A stretch of DNA of 64,000 bases from Gluconacetobacter entanii (GCF_003206495.1 NZ_NKUF01000006.1:46838-110837), one strand, 5' to 3'; numbered from the stretch's first letter, positions 45,892 to 55,849 are shown. Translations and numbers: made by a program. Notes: a model not told the origin generated them from the letters alone.

Positions 45892-47004
45892 GTGGCAGGT
45901 TCTGTTACCGGTAGTGCTGGCGTTCAGGGTTCCCTGAACGCCATGCTTGGCGCGTATGATATCGCCGAGCTGGTTTACTTCGTGCGCAACCTCAAGACAG
46001 CGCAGAGCTTCTTGCTCGACCACATGTTCCCCAACATGGTTGAATCGGACGCTCCGGAAGTTGCGATCGACGTCGATGTCGGTAAGCGGCGTCTGGCCCC
46101 CTTCTGTTCCCCACTGGTCGAAGGCAAGCTGGTGGAAAGCCGCCAGTGGCAGACCAACCTGTTCAAGCCCGCCTACATCAAGGACTGGCGCAATCCCGAT
46201 CTGCTCAAGCCCGTGCGGCGTGCGATCGGCGAGCGCCTGATGGGCGGCATGTCGCCGGCCGAACGGCTGGAAGCCAATCTCGCATGGGAAATGGCCGACC
46301 AGGTGGACATGATCCTGCGCCGCCAGGAATGGATGGCGGCCAATGCGCTGGTCAGCGGCAAGATCACCGTTGTCGGCGAAGGCTATCCCGATCCGATCGT
46401 GGTGGATTTCCAGCGTGACCCGGCCCTGACCGTGGCCCTGACCGGCACCGCGCAGTGGGGTCAGACCGGCGTTTACCCGTCGGACTACATCACCGCATTG
46501 GCCGCGCTGGTCCTGCAGAAATCCGGTGCTGCGCCCACCGAGGTCATCTTCACGAATTCCACCTGGAACGCGTTCAAGAACGACCAGAAGGTGCTGAACG
46601 CCATCGTGTGGCCCGGCCGCACCGGTGATTCCAGCGCGGATCTGGGTGGCCGCGTCGTGAAGGGGGCCATGTATATGGGCCGCTGGGGTCAGTTCGACCT
46701 CTACCTCTACAACGACTGGTATGTCGATCCGGTGACGGATATCGAGGAACCGATGATCGCGGATGGCACCGTCATCCTTGGCGGTCCCGGTGTGGAAGGC
46801 ACGCGCGCCTACGGCCTGATCATGGATCCGGCCTTCAATTATGGCCCGCTCGCCTACGCCCCCAAGCTTTGGTACAAGGAAAACCCGGCGACCATCAACC
46901 TGCTGATGCAGTCGGCCCCCCTTGTCATCCCGTCGCGAGTCAACGCCTGCATGGCGGCCACCGTCATGGCTGCTGGCGCTGACGTTCCCTCCCCGACCCT
47001 GTGA
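45892..47004 (+). CDS. Major capsid protein (lambda GpE family)
   Basis: 370 residues from a GTG at 45892 with AAGG 8-12 bases upstream; the frame upstream of it lies inside the decoration gene and is rejected. GpE-family features: FLLDHMFPNMVESDAPEVAI, RRLAPFCSPLVEGKLVESRQ, ERLEANLAWEMADQVDMILR, FTNSTWNAFKNDQKVLNAIV and WGQFDLYLYNDWYVDPVTD. Forms the icosahedral shell. Confidence 0.92.
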   Translation: MAGSVTGSAGVQGSLNAMLGAYDIAELVYFVRNLKTAQSFLLDHMFPNMVESDAPEVAIDVDVGKRRLAPFCSPLVEGKLVESRQWQTNLFKPAYIKDWRNPDLLKPVRRAIGERLMGGMSPAERLEANLAWEMADQVDMILRRQEWMAANALVSGKITVVGEGYPDPIVVDFQRDPALTVALTGTAQWGQTGVYPSDYITALAALVLQKSGAAPTEVIFTNSTWNAFKNDQKVLNAIVWPGRTGDSSADLGGRVVKGAMYMGRWGQFDLYLYNDWYVDPVTDIEEPMIADGTVILGGPGVEGTRAYGLIMDPAFNYGPLAYAPKLWYKENPATINLLMQSAPLVIPSRVNACMAATVMAAGADVPSPTL

Positions 47005-47013
47005 GGCTGACAG

Positions 47014-47307
47014 ATGGCTGATGCAAAGAAGACCGACGGGATCGAGGTTGTCACCCTGATCCCGGTTTATCCCGAAGCGGGCAAGGCTCCCTACCCGATC
47101 GGAACCCGCCTCAAGGTCGCCCTTGAAACGGCGGCGTTCTGGAAAGGGCGCGGCATCGCCCGTTTTGCCAACGACCCGCGTGAAAACGCCGCAACCGTTT
47201 CCGCTGGCATTACCGACCGGGTCAAGAATGCGCCGCTGCCGCCCGCACCCGTCATGACGCCGCCGCCTGCATCCATGCAGCAGGGCTTCACGCCCCCGGC
47301 TGCGTGA
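47014..47307 (+). CDS. Hypothetical head-region protein, 97 aa
   Basis: Acidic-to-neutral protein with VVTLIPVYPEAGKAPYPIGT, then a Pro/Ala-rich C-terminus (PLPPAPVMTPPPASMQQGF). It resembles small capsid-adjacent proteins of lambda-type phages (FI position), but similarity is weak. Coupled to the next gene by overlap. Confidence 0.55.
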   Translation: MADAKKTDGIEVVTLIPVYPEAGKAPYPIGTRLKVALETAAFWKGRGIARFANDPRENAATVSAGITDRVKNAPLPPAPVMTPPPASMQQGFTPPAA

Positions 47308-47651
47308 GCATCGATTTCGGGCAGCTTGTCCTCGGGCCGTGCCTGGATGCCTTTGCCAATCCCTACCAGTGGCAGTCCCAGTCGCTATCCGATCCGGTAA
47401 CCATCAACGGCATATTCGATGATGGCTTCAAGGGTATGGATCCGCTGGGAGAGTTCCCGGGCGCGACCCCAGTGGACATCACGACCAGCCTGCCCCGCCT
47501 CGGGGTCAGGCTGTCGGACTTCCCGGTGCCCCCTGACCAGGGCGATGAGTTCGTCATCAATGGCCAGACATACAGCATCCGCGAGGTCCAGCCGGATAGT
47601 CACGGCGGTGCGTGTCTGGAACTGAACCTTGTGGACATCAATACGACATGA
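47304..47651 (+). CDS. Head-tail joining protein (FII-like)
   Basis: 115 residues from a GTG overlapping the previous stop. Beta-rich fold seen in VTINGIFDDGFKGMDPLGEF and FVINGQTYSIREVQPDSHGG, matching the lambda FII / head-tail adaptor family in size and position. Overlaps the next gene. Confidence 0.7.
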   Translation: MSIDFGQLVLGPCLDAFANPYQWQSQSLSDPVTINGIFDDGFKGMDPLGEFPGATPVDITTSLPRLGVRLSDFPVPPDQGDEFVINGQTYSIREVQPDSHGGACLELNLVDINTT

Positions 47652-48172
47652 CGCTTTACCGCGTGCAACTGCGCGATGCTGCCGTGCAGGCGCTGATCGC
47701 AGCCAAGACACTGGTCGGCGCGAATGTGCTGGTCAACCGCAGCCTGCCACTACCGATCGCAAAACTGCCTGCCATCCTCGTCACGGCCCCGCGTGATCAG
47801 GGAACCACGACCGGACGCAACCAGCCTGGCTTTACCCGGGTCACCACGCTGGCCATTCGTGGTCAGCTGTGCGGTGAGTCCCCCGAACAGGTTGCCACGT
47901 ATCTGGACCAACTGACGGAACAGGTCGAACTAGCCATCATGCTCGACGTGGATCTGCAGGCGATGATCACCCAGGTCACGTCGCTGAATACCGAGTTGAT
48001 CGTGAACAGCGAGACCCGCGAACATACCGGCGAAGTCCGGATGCTGTTCGGTCTGGAATACATCGAATACTACCCCCCGGCTGGTACGCCGCTGACCGAG
48101 ATCACCGGCCAGATGCAGGCGAACGGCAACACTGACCTTGCCGACATGCAGGTGCCGATCACCCTCAACTGA
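47648..48172 (+). CDS. Tail terminator-like protein
   Basis: 174 residues from the ATG at 47648. LPLPIAKLPAILVTAPRDQG, VTTLAIRGQLCGESPEQVAT and EHTGEVRMLFGLEYIEYYPP have the alpha/beta look of phage tail terminator (gpU-like/gp37-like) proteins that cap the tube. Position between head-tail joining and sheath genes supports it. Confidence 0.6.
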   Translation: MTLYRVQLRDAAVQALIAAKTLVGANVLVNRSLPLPIAKLPAILVTAPRDQGTTTGRNQPGFTRVTTLAIRGQLCGESPEQVATYLDQLTEQVELAIMLDVDLQAMITQVTSLNTELIVNSETREHTGEVRMLFGLEYIEYYPPAGTPLTEITGQMQANGNTDLADMQVPITLN

Positions 48173-48182
48173 GGTCCCCAAC

Positions 48183-48422
48183 ATGTTTGTAAAACCCGCC
48201 CCGGGCCGCTCTGTGCGGTGGCCCGGCACCATGCGGCTGCTCAAGGCGCAGGGTGAAACCGTGCCCGAAACGGGCTTCTGGCTGCTGTGCCTGCACAACG
48301 GCGACGTGGTGAAGGCCACGCCGCCGGCCGCATCCGCCGCACCGGCCACGCCCGCCCCCTCGCCCGCGCACCTGTCCGGTGGCGCGGCGGCCATCCCTGA
48401 ACCTGCCGAGGCCCACGCATGA
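48183..48422 (+). CDS. DUF2635-family protein (Mu gp38-like)
   Basis: 79 residues from the ATG at 48183. MFVKPAPGRSVRWPGTMRLL and TVPETGFWLLCLHNGDVVKA match the short DUF2635 proteins that precede the sheath gene in Mu-like phages; the C-terminal half is Ala/Pro-rich. It marks the switch from lambda-like head to Mu-like tail. Overlaps the sheath start by four bases. Confidence 0.8.
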   Translation: MFVKPAPGRSVRWPGTMRLLKAQGETVPETGFWLLCLHNGDVVKATPPAASAAPATPAPSPAHLSGGAAAIPEPAEAHA

Positions 48423-49906
48423 GCGGCTCCATCACGGTGCCGGGTTACCCGACCAACAACCGGGTGCCCGGCTTTTATTTTGCCCTGGACAATTCCCGGG
48501 CGAACACCGCGTCCTATGGCCGCCGCGTCCTGATCATCGCGCAGACCACGACCGGCGCGGCCCTTGCAGGCACCGCACGCCTGTCCGCTGGCGTCACCGA
48601 TGCGCAGGGGCTGTATGGCGTGGGCTCGCAGGCCGCGACCATGGTGGCGCAGTATTTCGCCCTCGACCCCATGGGCGAGGTCTGGGTGCTGCCGCTGGCC
48701 GATGACGCAGCGTCCGTCGCGGCCAAGGGCAGTTTCACGATCACCGGCCCCGCCACCGCGTCCGGCACGCTGTGCCTGTATGTGGGTGACCTGCTGGTTC
48801 CCACACTGGTGACGGCGGGCGATACGGCCGCGACCATCGCCGAAAACATCGTCACGGCGGCGGCGTCCGTCACCGGGCTGTATGCCACGCTGGCGGTGGA
48901 TGCGACCACGGCGGGTCAGGTCAATGTCACGGCCCTGAACAAGGGGCTGTGCGGGAACGACATCCCGCTAGGCATCAACCTGCTGGGCACGGCAGGCGGG
49001 CAGTCCACGCCGTCGGGTGTTGCCGTCGCCATCGCCGCGATGTCGGGCGGCACGCAGAACCCCACGACACTGGCCACAGCGCTCGCGACGCTGGGTGATC
49101 GTGTCTATGACCTGCTCATCCATCCCTATACCGACGCGGCCAGCCTGACGTCGTTCAAGACGCTGTTCAACAACACGGACGGCCGCTGGGCACCGATGAA
49201 CCAGCTTTACGGCCACGGCATCACGGCGTTTCGCGGCACGTATGGGGACGCCACCACGTTCGGCCTGACCCAGAACGACCCGCACACCACGGTCATGCCG
49301 ACGTCCGACAGCCCCTCGCCCCCCATGGTCTGGGCAGCGCAGGTCGGTGCGCAGGTCGCGGCCAGCATCCGCACCAACCCCGCGATCCCGATCACGGGTG
49401 TGGCGCTGACGGTCATGCCGCCGACGGACGCGGGCCGGTTCACCCTGGATCAGCGCAACAGCCTGCTGCATGACGGCATGTCCACCTTCACCGTGGATGA
49501 CAGCGGCACGGTCAACATCGAACGCCTGGTCACGACCTACCAGGAAAATGCCGAGGGCGTGCCCGACGACAGCTACCTCGATATCGAGACGCTGATGACG
49601 GCCATGATCTGCCTGCAGGACATGCGCATCTATCTGGCGTCACAGTTCGGCGGCTGCATCCTCGTGGCCGATGGGACCAAGATCCCGGCGGTGGCGAAGG
49701 CCACCACGGCTCAACTGATCGGGAAGGCATGTTCGGCCCGCTACAACTGGCAGTGTTCGCAGTTCTGGGCACAGAACGCGGCCACCTTCGCGGCCAACAT
49801 CCAGGCGCAGAATCAGGGCGGCGGCGTTGTCGCGCTGCTCATGCCCTATGACTTCGCCAACCAGCTTTGGGTCATCGCTGGCAACTGCCAGTTCGTGAAA
49901 TCGTAA
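48419..49906 (+). CDS. Contractile tail sheath protein (Mu gpL-like)
   Basis: 495 residues forming the sheath that contracts during injection. Family features: N-terminal MSGSITVPGYPTNNRVPGFY, GRRVLIIAQTTTGAALAGTA, GDRVYDLLIHPYTDAASLTS, GVALTVMPPTDAGRFTLDQR and the C-terminal SDSPSPPMVWAAQVGAQVAA / LDIETLMTAMICLQDMRIYL. Position before the tube gene is standard. Confidence 0.93.
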   Translation: MSGSITVPGYPTNNRVPGFYFALDNSRANTASYGRRVLIIAQTTTGAALAGTARLSAGVTDAQGLYGVGSQAATMVAQYFALDPMGEVWVLPLADDAASVAAKGSFTITGPATASGTLCLYVGDLLVPTLVTAGDTAATIAENIVTAAASVTGLYATLAVDATTAGQVNVTALNKGLCGNDIPLGINLLGTAGGQSTPSGVAVAIAAMSGGTQNPTTLATALATLGDRVYDLLIHPYTDAASLTSFKTLFNNTDGRWAPMNQLYGHGITAFRGTYGDATTFGLTQNDPHTTVMPTSDSPSPPMVWAAQVGAQVAASIRTNPAIPITGVALTVMPPTDAGRFTLDQRNSLLHDGMSTFTVDDSGTVNIERLVTTYQENAEGVPDDSYLDIETLMTAMICLQDMRIYLASQFGGCILVADGTKIPAVAKATTAQLIGKACSARYNWQCSQFWAQNAATFAANIQAQNQGGGVVALLMPYDFANQLWVIAGNCQFVKS

Positions 49907-49919
49907 GGAACCGCCAACC

Positions 49920-50303
49920 ATGTCCGGAACCGTATATCGCGGGCCGCTCGGCGGCACCGCGACCCTCACCGTCAACGGCATCGTATTCAACGTCGTAAGC
50001 GAAGCGCAGTGGCAGGCCTCTGGCCCCGTCAACGAGACGGCCAAGGGCCAGAGCGCGGTCGAGGGTTTCACCCAGATGCCCGGCCAGGGCTTCATCAGCG
50101 CGACCTGCCGTGACCGCCGCGATTATCCGATCAGCAGCCTGCAGGGCGCGTCCGAACTGACCGTCGTGCTGGTCTGCGCCAACGGCAAGGTCATTACGGC
50201 CGTGGCCGGGTGGCAGACCGAAACCCTCACCATCAACACGCAGGAAGGCACGTTCGAACTCCACGTGGAGAGCGACACCGTGACCGAGGATACCGTCTCG
50301 TGA
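49920..50303 (+). CDS. Tail tube protein (Mu gpM-like)
   Basis: 127 residues. YRGPLGGTATLTVNGIVFNV, SAVEGFTQMPGQGFISATCR and GWQTETLTINTQEGTFELHV are typical of Mu-type tube proteins. Follows the sheath gene by 13 bases and shares a GTGA overlap with the chaperone gene. Confidence 0.92.
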   Translation: MSGTVYRGPLGGTATLTVNGIVFNVVSEAQWQASGPVNETAKGQSAVEGFTQMPGQGFISATCRDRRDYPISSLQGASELTVVLVCANGKVITAVAGWQTETLTINTQEGTFELHVESDTVTEDTVS

Positions 50304-51123
50304 CCCATCACCACACCCAGCCCAGCGACGAGGAAGTCCTCGCCGTCATGGTCACGACAGAGGATGACGCCGAGCCGGAAGATGACGATGGTCGTACCCT
50401 CATCATTGATCTTGATCCACCGCTGGAGGTCCCGAAGTCCGGCCGGTTCGAGGAACTGTTCCTGCATGAGCCCAGCGTGTTCCAGGTCCTGTGTGCGGCG
50501 AAAGCGATGGGGCGGACGCTGACGCCGGAATCGGTCTACAACTCCCAGATCGGCCTTGTGGCCCGTGTCTCCGGCGTGCCGGAACGCGCGGTCATCGAAC
50601 TGCGGTCCACGGTCCTCGACCGTGCCGTCGGGTTCGTCACCGGGTTCGAGGAGGAGAACCGTCGCAAGCCGGACGATGAACCTGATACGTCACCCTCCCT
50701 GACCCTACTGTTCCCCGATCCGATCGAGGCCACCAACCTCACGTTTGTCGATATGACCTTGCGAGAACCGACAGTGCGCGAACGCCGGATCATGAAGGCG
50801 GCAGAGGCCAAGGGCACGCCCGAGGCATTCCTTCAGGCCGAAATCTCTCTCGTCGAGGCCGTCAGCGAATGGCCCAAGGCCGCCATCCTTAAGATGCCGA
50901 TCAGCAAATTCGCACAGGCGGCGGATTACCTGACCGGTTTTTTTTGTTCTGGCCAAGCAACTGGGAACGCCTAGGCGCTGATCTCTGCGGTTTCTTCACC
51001 GGATGGTCACGGCACGACGTTGAAAACCTCCCCGGCACAGTAATGGTCGCCGAGATCGAAAAGGCCAACGTGATCGCGGCGGAAAAGAAACGGGAGGCCG
51101 AACGTGCCCAACGCAGGCGTTAA
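50300..51123 (+). CDS. Tail assembly chaperone with programmed -1 frameshift extension (Mu gp41-like)
   Basis: The zero frame runs from GTG 50300 to 50974 (224 residues): LIIDLDPPLEVPKSGRFEEL, NLTFVDMTLREPTVRERRIM and QAADYLTGFFCSGQ, the gp41 plan. At 50938-50945 there are eight T (GGT TTT TTT TGT). A -1 shift there gives FLFWPSNWERLGADLCGFFT and GWSRHDVENLPGTVMVAEIE, then an Ala/Glu/Lys-rich end at TAA 51121-51123, adding 59 codons and a product of about 273 residues. Such paired short and long chaperones coat the tape measure protein before tube assembly; here both come from one gene by frameshifting. The tape measure start overlaps the extension. Confidence 0.85.
50938..50945 (+). other. 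Slippery poly-T site for -1 frameshift
   Basis: U UUU UUU heptamer in the zero-frame register, in the last quarter of the chaperone gene. The -1 frame is open for 59 codons afterwards and encodes the expected acidic/helical extension. Confidence 0.85.
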
Positions 51124-53329
51124 ATTTGTCATCAGCGCGGCCGATCGGGCCAGCCAGACAATCGAGCGCATCAATACCCGTATCGCCCGCATGCAGGCCC
51201 CTGTCCGTCGCGTGCAGGCAGCCTTCGGTCGCTTCGCCAGCCTGTCTGGCCTGTCACGGCTGAACAGCGGCATTGTCGGTGTTGGCCGGTCGGCCGTGGG
51301 CGCATTCCAGTCACTGGGCCAGATCGTCCCGGTTCTGGGCACACTGACCGGCGCCGCCAGCGTGGCAGGCGTGTACCGTCTGGCCAGCGCCTGGGCACAG
51401 GTGGGCACCGACCTGCGCACCACGTCGCGCACGATGGGCATGGCGCCGCAGCGGCTGCAGGTCATGCAGAACGCGGCCAAACTGGCGGGCGGGTCCGCCG
51501 AAGCCATGACCGGCGCGCTGCAGCAGTTGTCGCAAGAACGATGGGCTGCTGTTCATAATCAGGATCCTGCCGCCGCCGCGCGTTTTCGGGCCTTGCAGAT
51601 TTCCCCTGAGGATGTGCAGACCAAGCCCATTGACCAGCTATTCCAGATTGTCGCGTCCCGCATACGAGGCCTTCGCAATCCTACAGCGCAGGCCATTGCC
51701 GCAACGGAACGCTTCGGTAGTACGGCTCAGGGCCTGATGCCGGTATTCCAGCAGACGAACGAGCAGTGGAGCCAGACCATTCGGTGGGCTGAGCGTTACA
51801 GCCATATGACGCAGGCCAGCGTAGATGCCGCCAATAGCCTGCGCGGGTCACTGTCTGCGCTGGATGAGTCGGTGAAAGATTTTAGCGATAGCATCTCGCA
51901 GGCAGTTGCACCCGGCATCCGCGAACTGACTGGCTTCATCACCAATCTGATCGAGGCCAACCGCACATGGATTTCGCAAAATATCGGGGACTACGTCCGG
52001 CAGTTCGTCACATGGTTGCGTGCCGTGGGATGGAACCGGATCCGGGGCGATATCGAGGGTGTCTACCACGCCATCACGAATGTCGTTGACCGGCTTGGTG
52101 GATGGAAAACGGCAGGCCGGGATGCGCTGATTGCGATCGGCGCGCTGTATGCCATGCCGGTTCTGTCCGGTCTCGCATCCATCGCAACGGCGGCCGTGAC
52201 CATTGGCACATCGCTTGCAGCCATCAGCCTGCCGGTGGCGGCCGCGATCGCCGCCGTCGGCGCGCTTGGGGGCGCCGGATACGAGCTGTGGTCTCATTGG
52301 GGCGGCATCAGCAAGCGGTTTTCCGGCATGTGGGACGGCCTCAAGGGGGCATTCCAGAATAATACCGGCTACCTGCGCACGATAACGGAAACCCTCTTTC
52401 CGCTCCCCGCCGCGATCATCAATCATTGGGATGGTCTGGGTAAATTCTTCTCGTCCCTCTGGGGCGGCATCAAGACTGCGTTTTCGTCGGCGTGGGGGTA
52501 TATTTCCCCGATCGTGGACAAGGTGACATCCGCGATCGATTTTGTCGCCAATAGCTGGGTCGGCAAGAAACTGGCCTCCATGGCCAGTGCTGCAGAAAGC
52601 GGCGTCTCTGCCGGCGCCAGCGCCGTTGGCAGATATGCCCGGCAGGGACTGGGCTGGTACGCCGATTATGCGGATCGCATGACCGGCTACAGGCGGCCCC
52701 AGCTCGACGCGCCCGTGCAGGCGGCCGGCGCCGCCGCAGCCCAGCGTTACGGGCTGGATCAGGCGCATTACCTCGCCCTGCTCCGGGCTGAACACGGCGG
52801 ATACAACAATGTATCGGGTGCGGGGGCATTCGGGCCTGCCCAGCTTATGCCTGCGACGGCGCGATCGCTGGGTGTCGCCGATTCGGTCAATGCGCCTGGT
52901 TACGACTGGCGCAAGAACCTTGACGCCGGCGCGCGCTATTACCGGCAGATGCTGGATCAGGCGCATGGCGATTACGCTGTGGCAGACGCCTCTTACAATG
53001 CTGGCCCCAATAGCCCGGCCGTGCGACAGTTCGCGCAGTCGCATGACCTGTCGGTCCTGCCGAAAGAGACGCGTGAGTATGTCGTTTCCATAGCAGGCAT
53101 GCGTCGCGACATGTCCGCGCCGCCCATGACCGTTCCTCCCGGCACTGCGGCGGGGCCAAATACATCGCCCACCGCAGTGGCCATGCCGCCACAAAGTACC
53201 ACAATTCACGTCAAGGCAGATCCCGGCACCCGGGCGCGTGTCACGCGCACTACGCCCGGAACGCGCGTCGTCAACAATATCCCCGTCCAGCGGGCAATGC
53301 CGCCTGAACTGACACCCGTAGGAAACTGA
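51104..53329 (+). CDS. Tape measure protein with lytic transglycosylase domain
   Basis: 741 residues from a GTG with CGGGAGG upstream. N-terminal helical region (RINTRIARMQAPVRRVQAAF), long hydrophobic segments around residues 340-400 (IGALYAMPVLSGLASIATAA, LAAISLPVAAAIAAVGALGG), then an SLT-type domain near residues 550-665: LLRAEHGGYNNVSGAGAFGP, QLMPATARSLGVADSVNAPG, YNAGPNSPAVRQFAQSHDLS. The tape measure sets tail length; its transglycosylase locally opens peptidoglycan during injection. At 741 residues the encoded tail should be short to medium. Confidence 0.92.
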   Translation: MPNAGVKFVISAADRASQTIERINTRIARMQAPVRRVQAAFGRFASLSGLSRLNSGIVGVGRSAVGAFQSLGQIVPVLGTLTGAASVAGVYRLASAWAQVGTDLRTTSRTMGMAPQRLQVMQNAAKLAGGSAEAMTGALQQLSQERWAAVHNQDPAAAARFRALQISPEDVQTKPIDQLFQIVASRIRGLRNPTAQAIAATERFGSTAQGLMPVFQQTNEQWSQTIRWAERYSHMTQASVDAANSLRGSLSALDESVKDFSDSISQAVAPGIRELTGFITNLIEANRTWISQNIGDYVRQFVTWLRAVGWNRIRGDIEGVYHAITNVVDRLGGWKTAGRDALIAIGALYAMPVLSGLASIATAAVTIGTSLAAISLPVAAAIAAVGALGGAGYELWSHWGGISKRFSGMWDGLKGAFQNNTGYLRTITETLFPLPAAIINHWDGLGKFFSSLWGGIKTAFSSAWGYISPIVDKVTSAIDFVANSWVGKKLASMASAAESGVSAGASAVGRYARQGLGWYADYADRMTGYRRPQLDAPVQAAGAAAAQRYGLDQAHYLALLRAEHGGYNNVSGAGAFGPAQLMPATARSLGVADSVNAPGYDWRKNLDAGARYYRQMLDQAHGDYAVADASYNAGPNSPAVRQFAQSHDLSVLPKETREYVVSIAGMRRDMSAPPMTVPPGTAAGPNTSPTAVAMPPQSTTIHVKADPGTRARVTRTTPGTRVVNNIPVQRAMPPELTPVGN

Positions 53330-53333
53330 TGAC

Positions 53334-54632
53334 ATGACCAACGTGATCGCGACCCTTGCAGAGGAATACCTGCAGGGGTCGTTCCGTGGCGTGCCGTTCG
53401 TGGTGGTCGGTAGCGGCGGCAGCAACGGGCGCAATTTCCAGATCCACCGCTACCCGTTCCGTGACCAGGTCTGGGCCGAGGATCTGGGGCGCGCCCCGCG
53501 TTCCTACCGGATCCGTGGATTCCTGATCGGCCCGGAATGCCTGGCGCAGCGCGACCTGCTGGTCATGGCTGCGGAAACCCAAGGTCCGGGCACGCTGGTC
53601 CATCCCACCGTCGGCGCGATGCAGGCCGCGCTGACGCGGTTCGACTGGTACGAACGTGACGGGGTGATGGGCATTGTCGATATCGAGATGGAACTGGTCG
53701 AGACGGTCAACTGGCTCGGCTCGACCATCACGCTTGTCCTTGATGCCGCGATCGGACTGGCGGCTGCGACGTTCGGTGCGGCGTCAGCGTCCGATTACAC
53801 ATCTGACACGCTGACGCCCTACGGGTATGGCGCCTCGGTGCTGGGGGCCGGGCGCGCCATAGCTGCTGATTGGGGCGCTGGCGCGGTTGCTGCCATCCGG
53901 TCCCCTTCGGCGGTTGCGGCCGCCATGGGATCATTACCCGGCAACCTTGGCCGCTACGTGGGGGGCAACGGCGCGACCGTTGACCAGGCGGCGACGGAAT
54001 CCACCCTGCTCGACGCCCTGACCGCGAACCGGCAGGTCGTCAGCGCCAACGTGGCGGCACTGGCGGACGCAACGGATGCGACAGTGCTGGCCACCGCCAT
54101 CCTCGCCGTGCCGGAATCGGTGCGCACATCCATTGCGGATCCGGCGGGACAGATCGCGGTTCTCACCCCGCTGGCCACATACGACGCAACGGTGGTGGCG
54201 TCCGACGCCCCGATCGGCGGGGCGATTGCAACGGTGCAGGCCGCAACCGCAACACTGTGCCGGCAGGCCGCCCTGCTGTCACTCGCCAATGCCTGCGCGG
54301 ACTGGCAGCCCTCATCGTCCAATGATGCGCAGGCGATGCGTACGCGCATCGGCGGCATGCTCGACGACGCGGCCACGGCGGCGGCCGACGCGGGCAGCGA
54401 CGCCACGTTCCAGGCGCTGCGCTCCCTGCGTGCGCAGGTGCTGCAGGACCTGGCCAACCGGGGCGCACGCCTGCCGGACGTGATCACGGTCACCCGCAAT
54501 GCCCCCCTGCCCGCGCTGGTGCTGGGGCAGCAACTCTATGCCAACGGCGCGCGCGCACCTGACCTGATCCGCCGCGCCAATCCCATCCATCCGGCATTCA
54601 TGCCGACCGAGTTCGAGGCCCTGTCATCATGA
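53334..54632 (+). CDS. DNA circularisation / gpN-like baseplate protein
   Basis: 432 residues. The N-terminus YLQGSFRGVPFVVVGSGGSN, RYPFRDQVWAEDLGRAPRSY and HPTVGAMQAALTRFDWYERD matches the DNA_circ_N domain of Mu gpN. The remainder is an Ala/Thr-rich helical region ending QQLYANGARAPDLIRRANPI. Despite the family name it is a baseplate component in Mu-like tails. Confidence 0.87.
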   Translation: MTNVIATLAEEYLQGSFRGVPFVVVGSGGSNGRNFQIHRYPFRDQVWAEDLGRAPRSYRIRGFLIGPECLAQRDLLVMAAETQGPGTLVHPTVGAMQAALTRFDWYERDGVMGIVDIEMELVETVNWLGSTITLVLDAAIGLAAATFGAASASDYTSDTLTPYGYGASVLGAGRAIAADWGAGAVAAIRSPSAVAAAMGSLPGNLGRYVGGNGATVDQAATESTLLDALTANRQVVSANVAALADATDATVLATAILAVPESVRTSIADPAGQIAVLTPLATYDATVVASDAPIGGAIATVQAATATLCRQAALLSLANACADWQPSSSNDAQAMRTRIGGMLDDAATAAADAGSDATFQALRSLRAQVLQDLANRGARLPDVITVTRNAPLPALVLGQQLYANGARAPDLIRRANPIHPAFMPTEFEALSS

Positions 54633-55849
54633 GTGGCGCACTGACCGCGATATCCGATTTCCTTGGCTGGGATAATGCGCCGTCCGACCAGGTCTCGATC
54701 GTCGTGACCAGTGGCGGCACATCGCGCCAGATCACGAACTGGACGTCCGCCGTGCTGCGGCTGGGGATCGAGGTTATGCCCTGGACGGCAGCACTGGGCA
54801 TGACGGCGGCCCGCGCATCCGCCGCCGGGGTCGATACCCTCAATCCCGGCGACACCTGTCAGGTCTATATCGGGTCCGATCTGGTGTTCACCGGCTACGT
54901 CATCACGGTGGTCGATGACCTCGGGCCGGAAGACCATATGATCGAGGTGCAGATCGCTTCCAAAAGTGTCGATCTGGTGGAGTGTGCGGCGGAGTTCAGC
55001 ACCTTCCAGATGAACAGTACCAACGTGCTGGCGATCGCCCGGGCCGTGGCCAGCCGTGTGAATATTGACGTGGTTTCTGTCAATGGTGCGGGCGATACCG
55101 ACATTCTTGCCTTCTCCATCATCCTGACGGAAACCGCCTATGAGGTGATCGAGCGCCTGTCCCGGCTGGCAGCGGTCCTGTTCTATGACCAGCCGGATGG
55201 AAATATCTGCATGTCGTCCGTGGGGACGCGCCGCGCCGCGACCGGGTTCACCGTTGGCGGCAACGTGGAGCGCATCCAGACCGTGCGCAGTCTCGGCGGC
55301 CGGTATTCCAGCGTCATTGCCATAAACCAGAATACCGTTTCCCTGTTCACCGATCCGAACGTCAACGCCCTGGAAAGCCAGATGTCCGCCCTGACCGTGG
55401 GGATCGAGGCCACCGACCCCGGCGTGCCACGCAAGCGCATCATGCTCATCCCGACCGAAAACGGGGACCAGGATAACGCCGTCTGCCAGCAGCGCGCGCA
55501 ATGGGAGGTCAACCGGCGCATCGGTCGTGCCTATCCGGTCTCGCTGACGGCCGACAGCTGGCGTGACGCGACGGGGCAGCTCTGGCTGCCGAACACGCTG
55601 GCCCCCGTTACGGCGATCAACGGCACGCGGCAGGATCTGCTGATCGGGGAACTGACCCTGCGCCAGACGGTGGAGGACGGCATGCACGCCGATGTCGTGC
55701 TCATGCCGCCTGAGGCTTATTCGCCCGAGCCCATGCTCAATCCTGTTCTGCGCGACAGGTTCCTCCAGACGCTGAACAGCGCGCAGGCGGACGTGGACCA
55801 TTCCATCCAGACCGAGGACCTGCCGCCGCTGGACGGAACCGCCCAATGA
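54629..55849 (+). CDS. Baseplate hub protein (Mu gpP/gp44-like)
   Basis: 406 residues. Features of the late-control-D/gp44 family: SIVVTSGGTSRQITNWTSAV, PGDTCQVYIGSDLVFTGYVI, VDLVECAAEFSTFQMNSTNV, and RYSSVIAINQNTVSLFTDPN. It forms the hub at the base of the tube. ATG overlaps the upstream stop by four bases. Confidence 0.9.
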   Translation: MSGALTAISDFLGWDNAPSDQVSIVVTSGGTSRQITNWTSAVLRLGIEVMPWTAALGMTAARASAAGVDTLNPGDTCQVYIGSDLVFTGYVITVVDDLGPEDHMIEVQIASKSVDLVECAAEFSTFQMNSTNVLAIARAVASRVNIDVVSVNGAGDTDILAFSIILTETAYEVIERLSRLAAVLFYDQPDGNICMSSVGTRRAATGFTVGGNVERIQTVRSLGGRYSSVIAINQNTVSLFTDPNVNALESQMSALTVGIEATDPGVPRKRIMLIPTENGDQDNAVCQQRAQWEVNRRIGRAYPVSLTADSWRDATGQLWLPNTLAPVTAINGTRQDLLIGELTLRQTVEDGMHADVVLMPPEAYSPEPMLNPVLRDRFLQTLNSAQADVDHSIQTEDLPPLDGTAQ

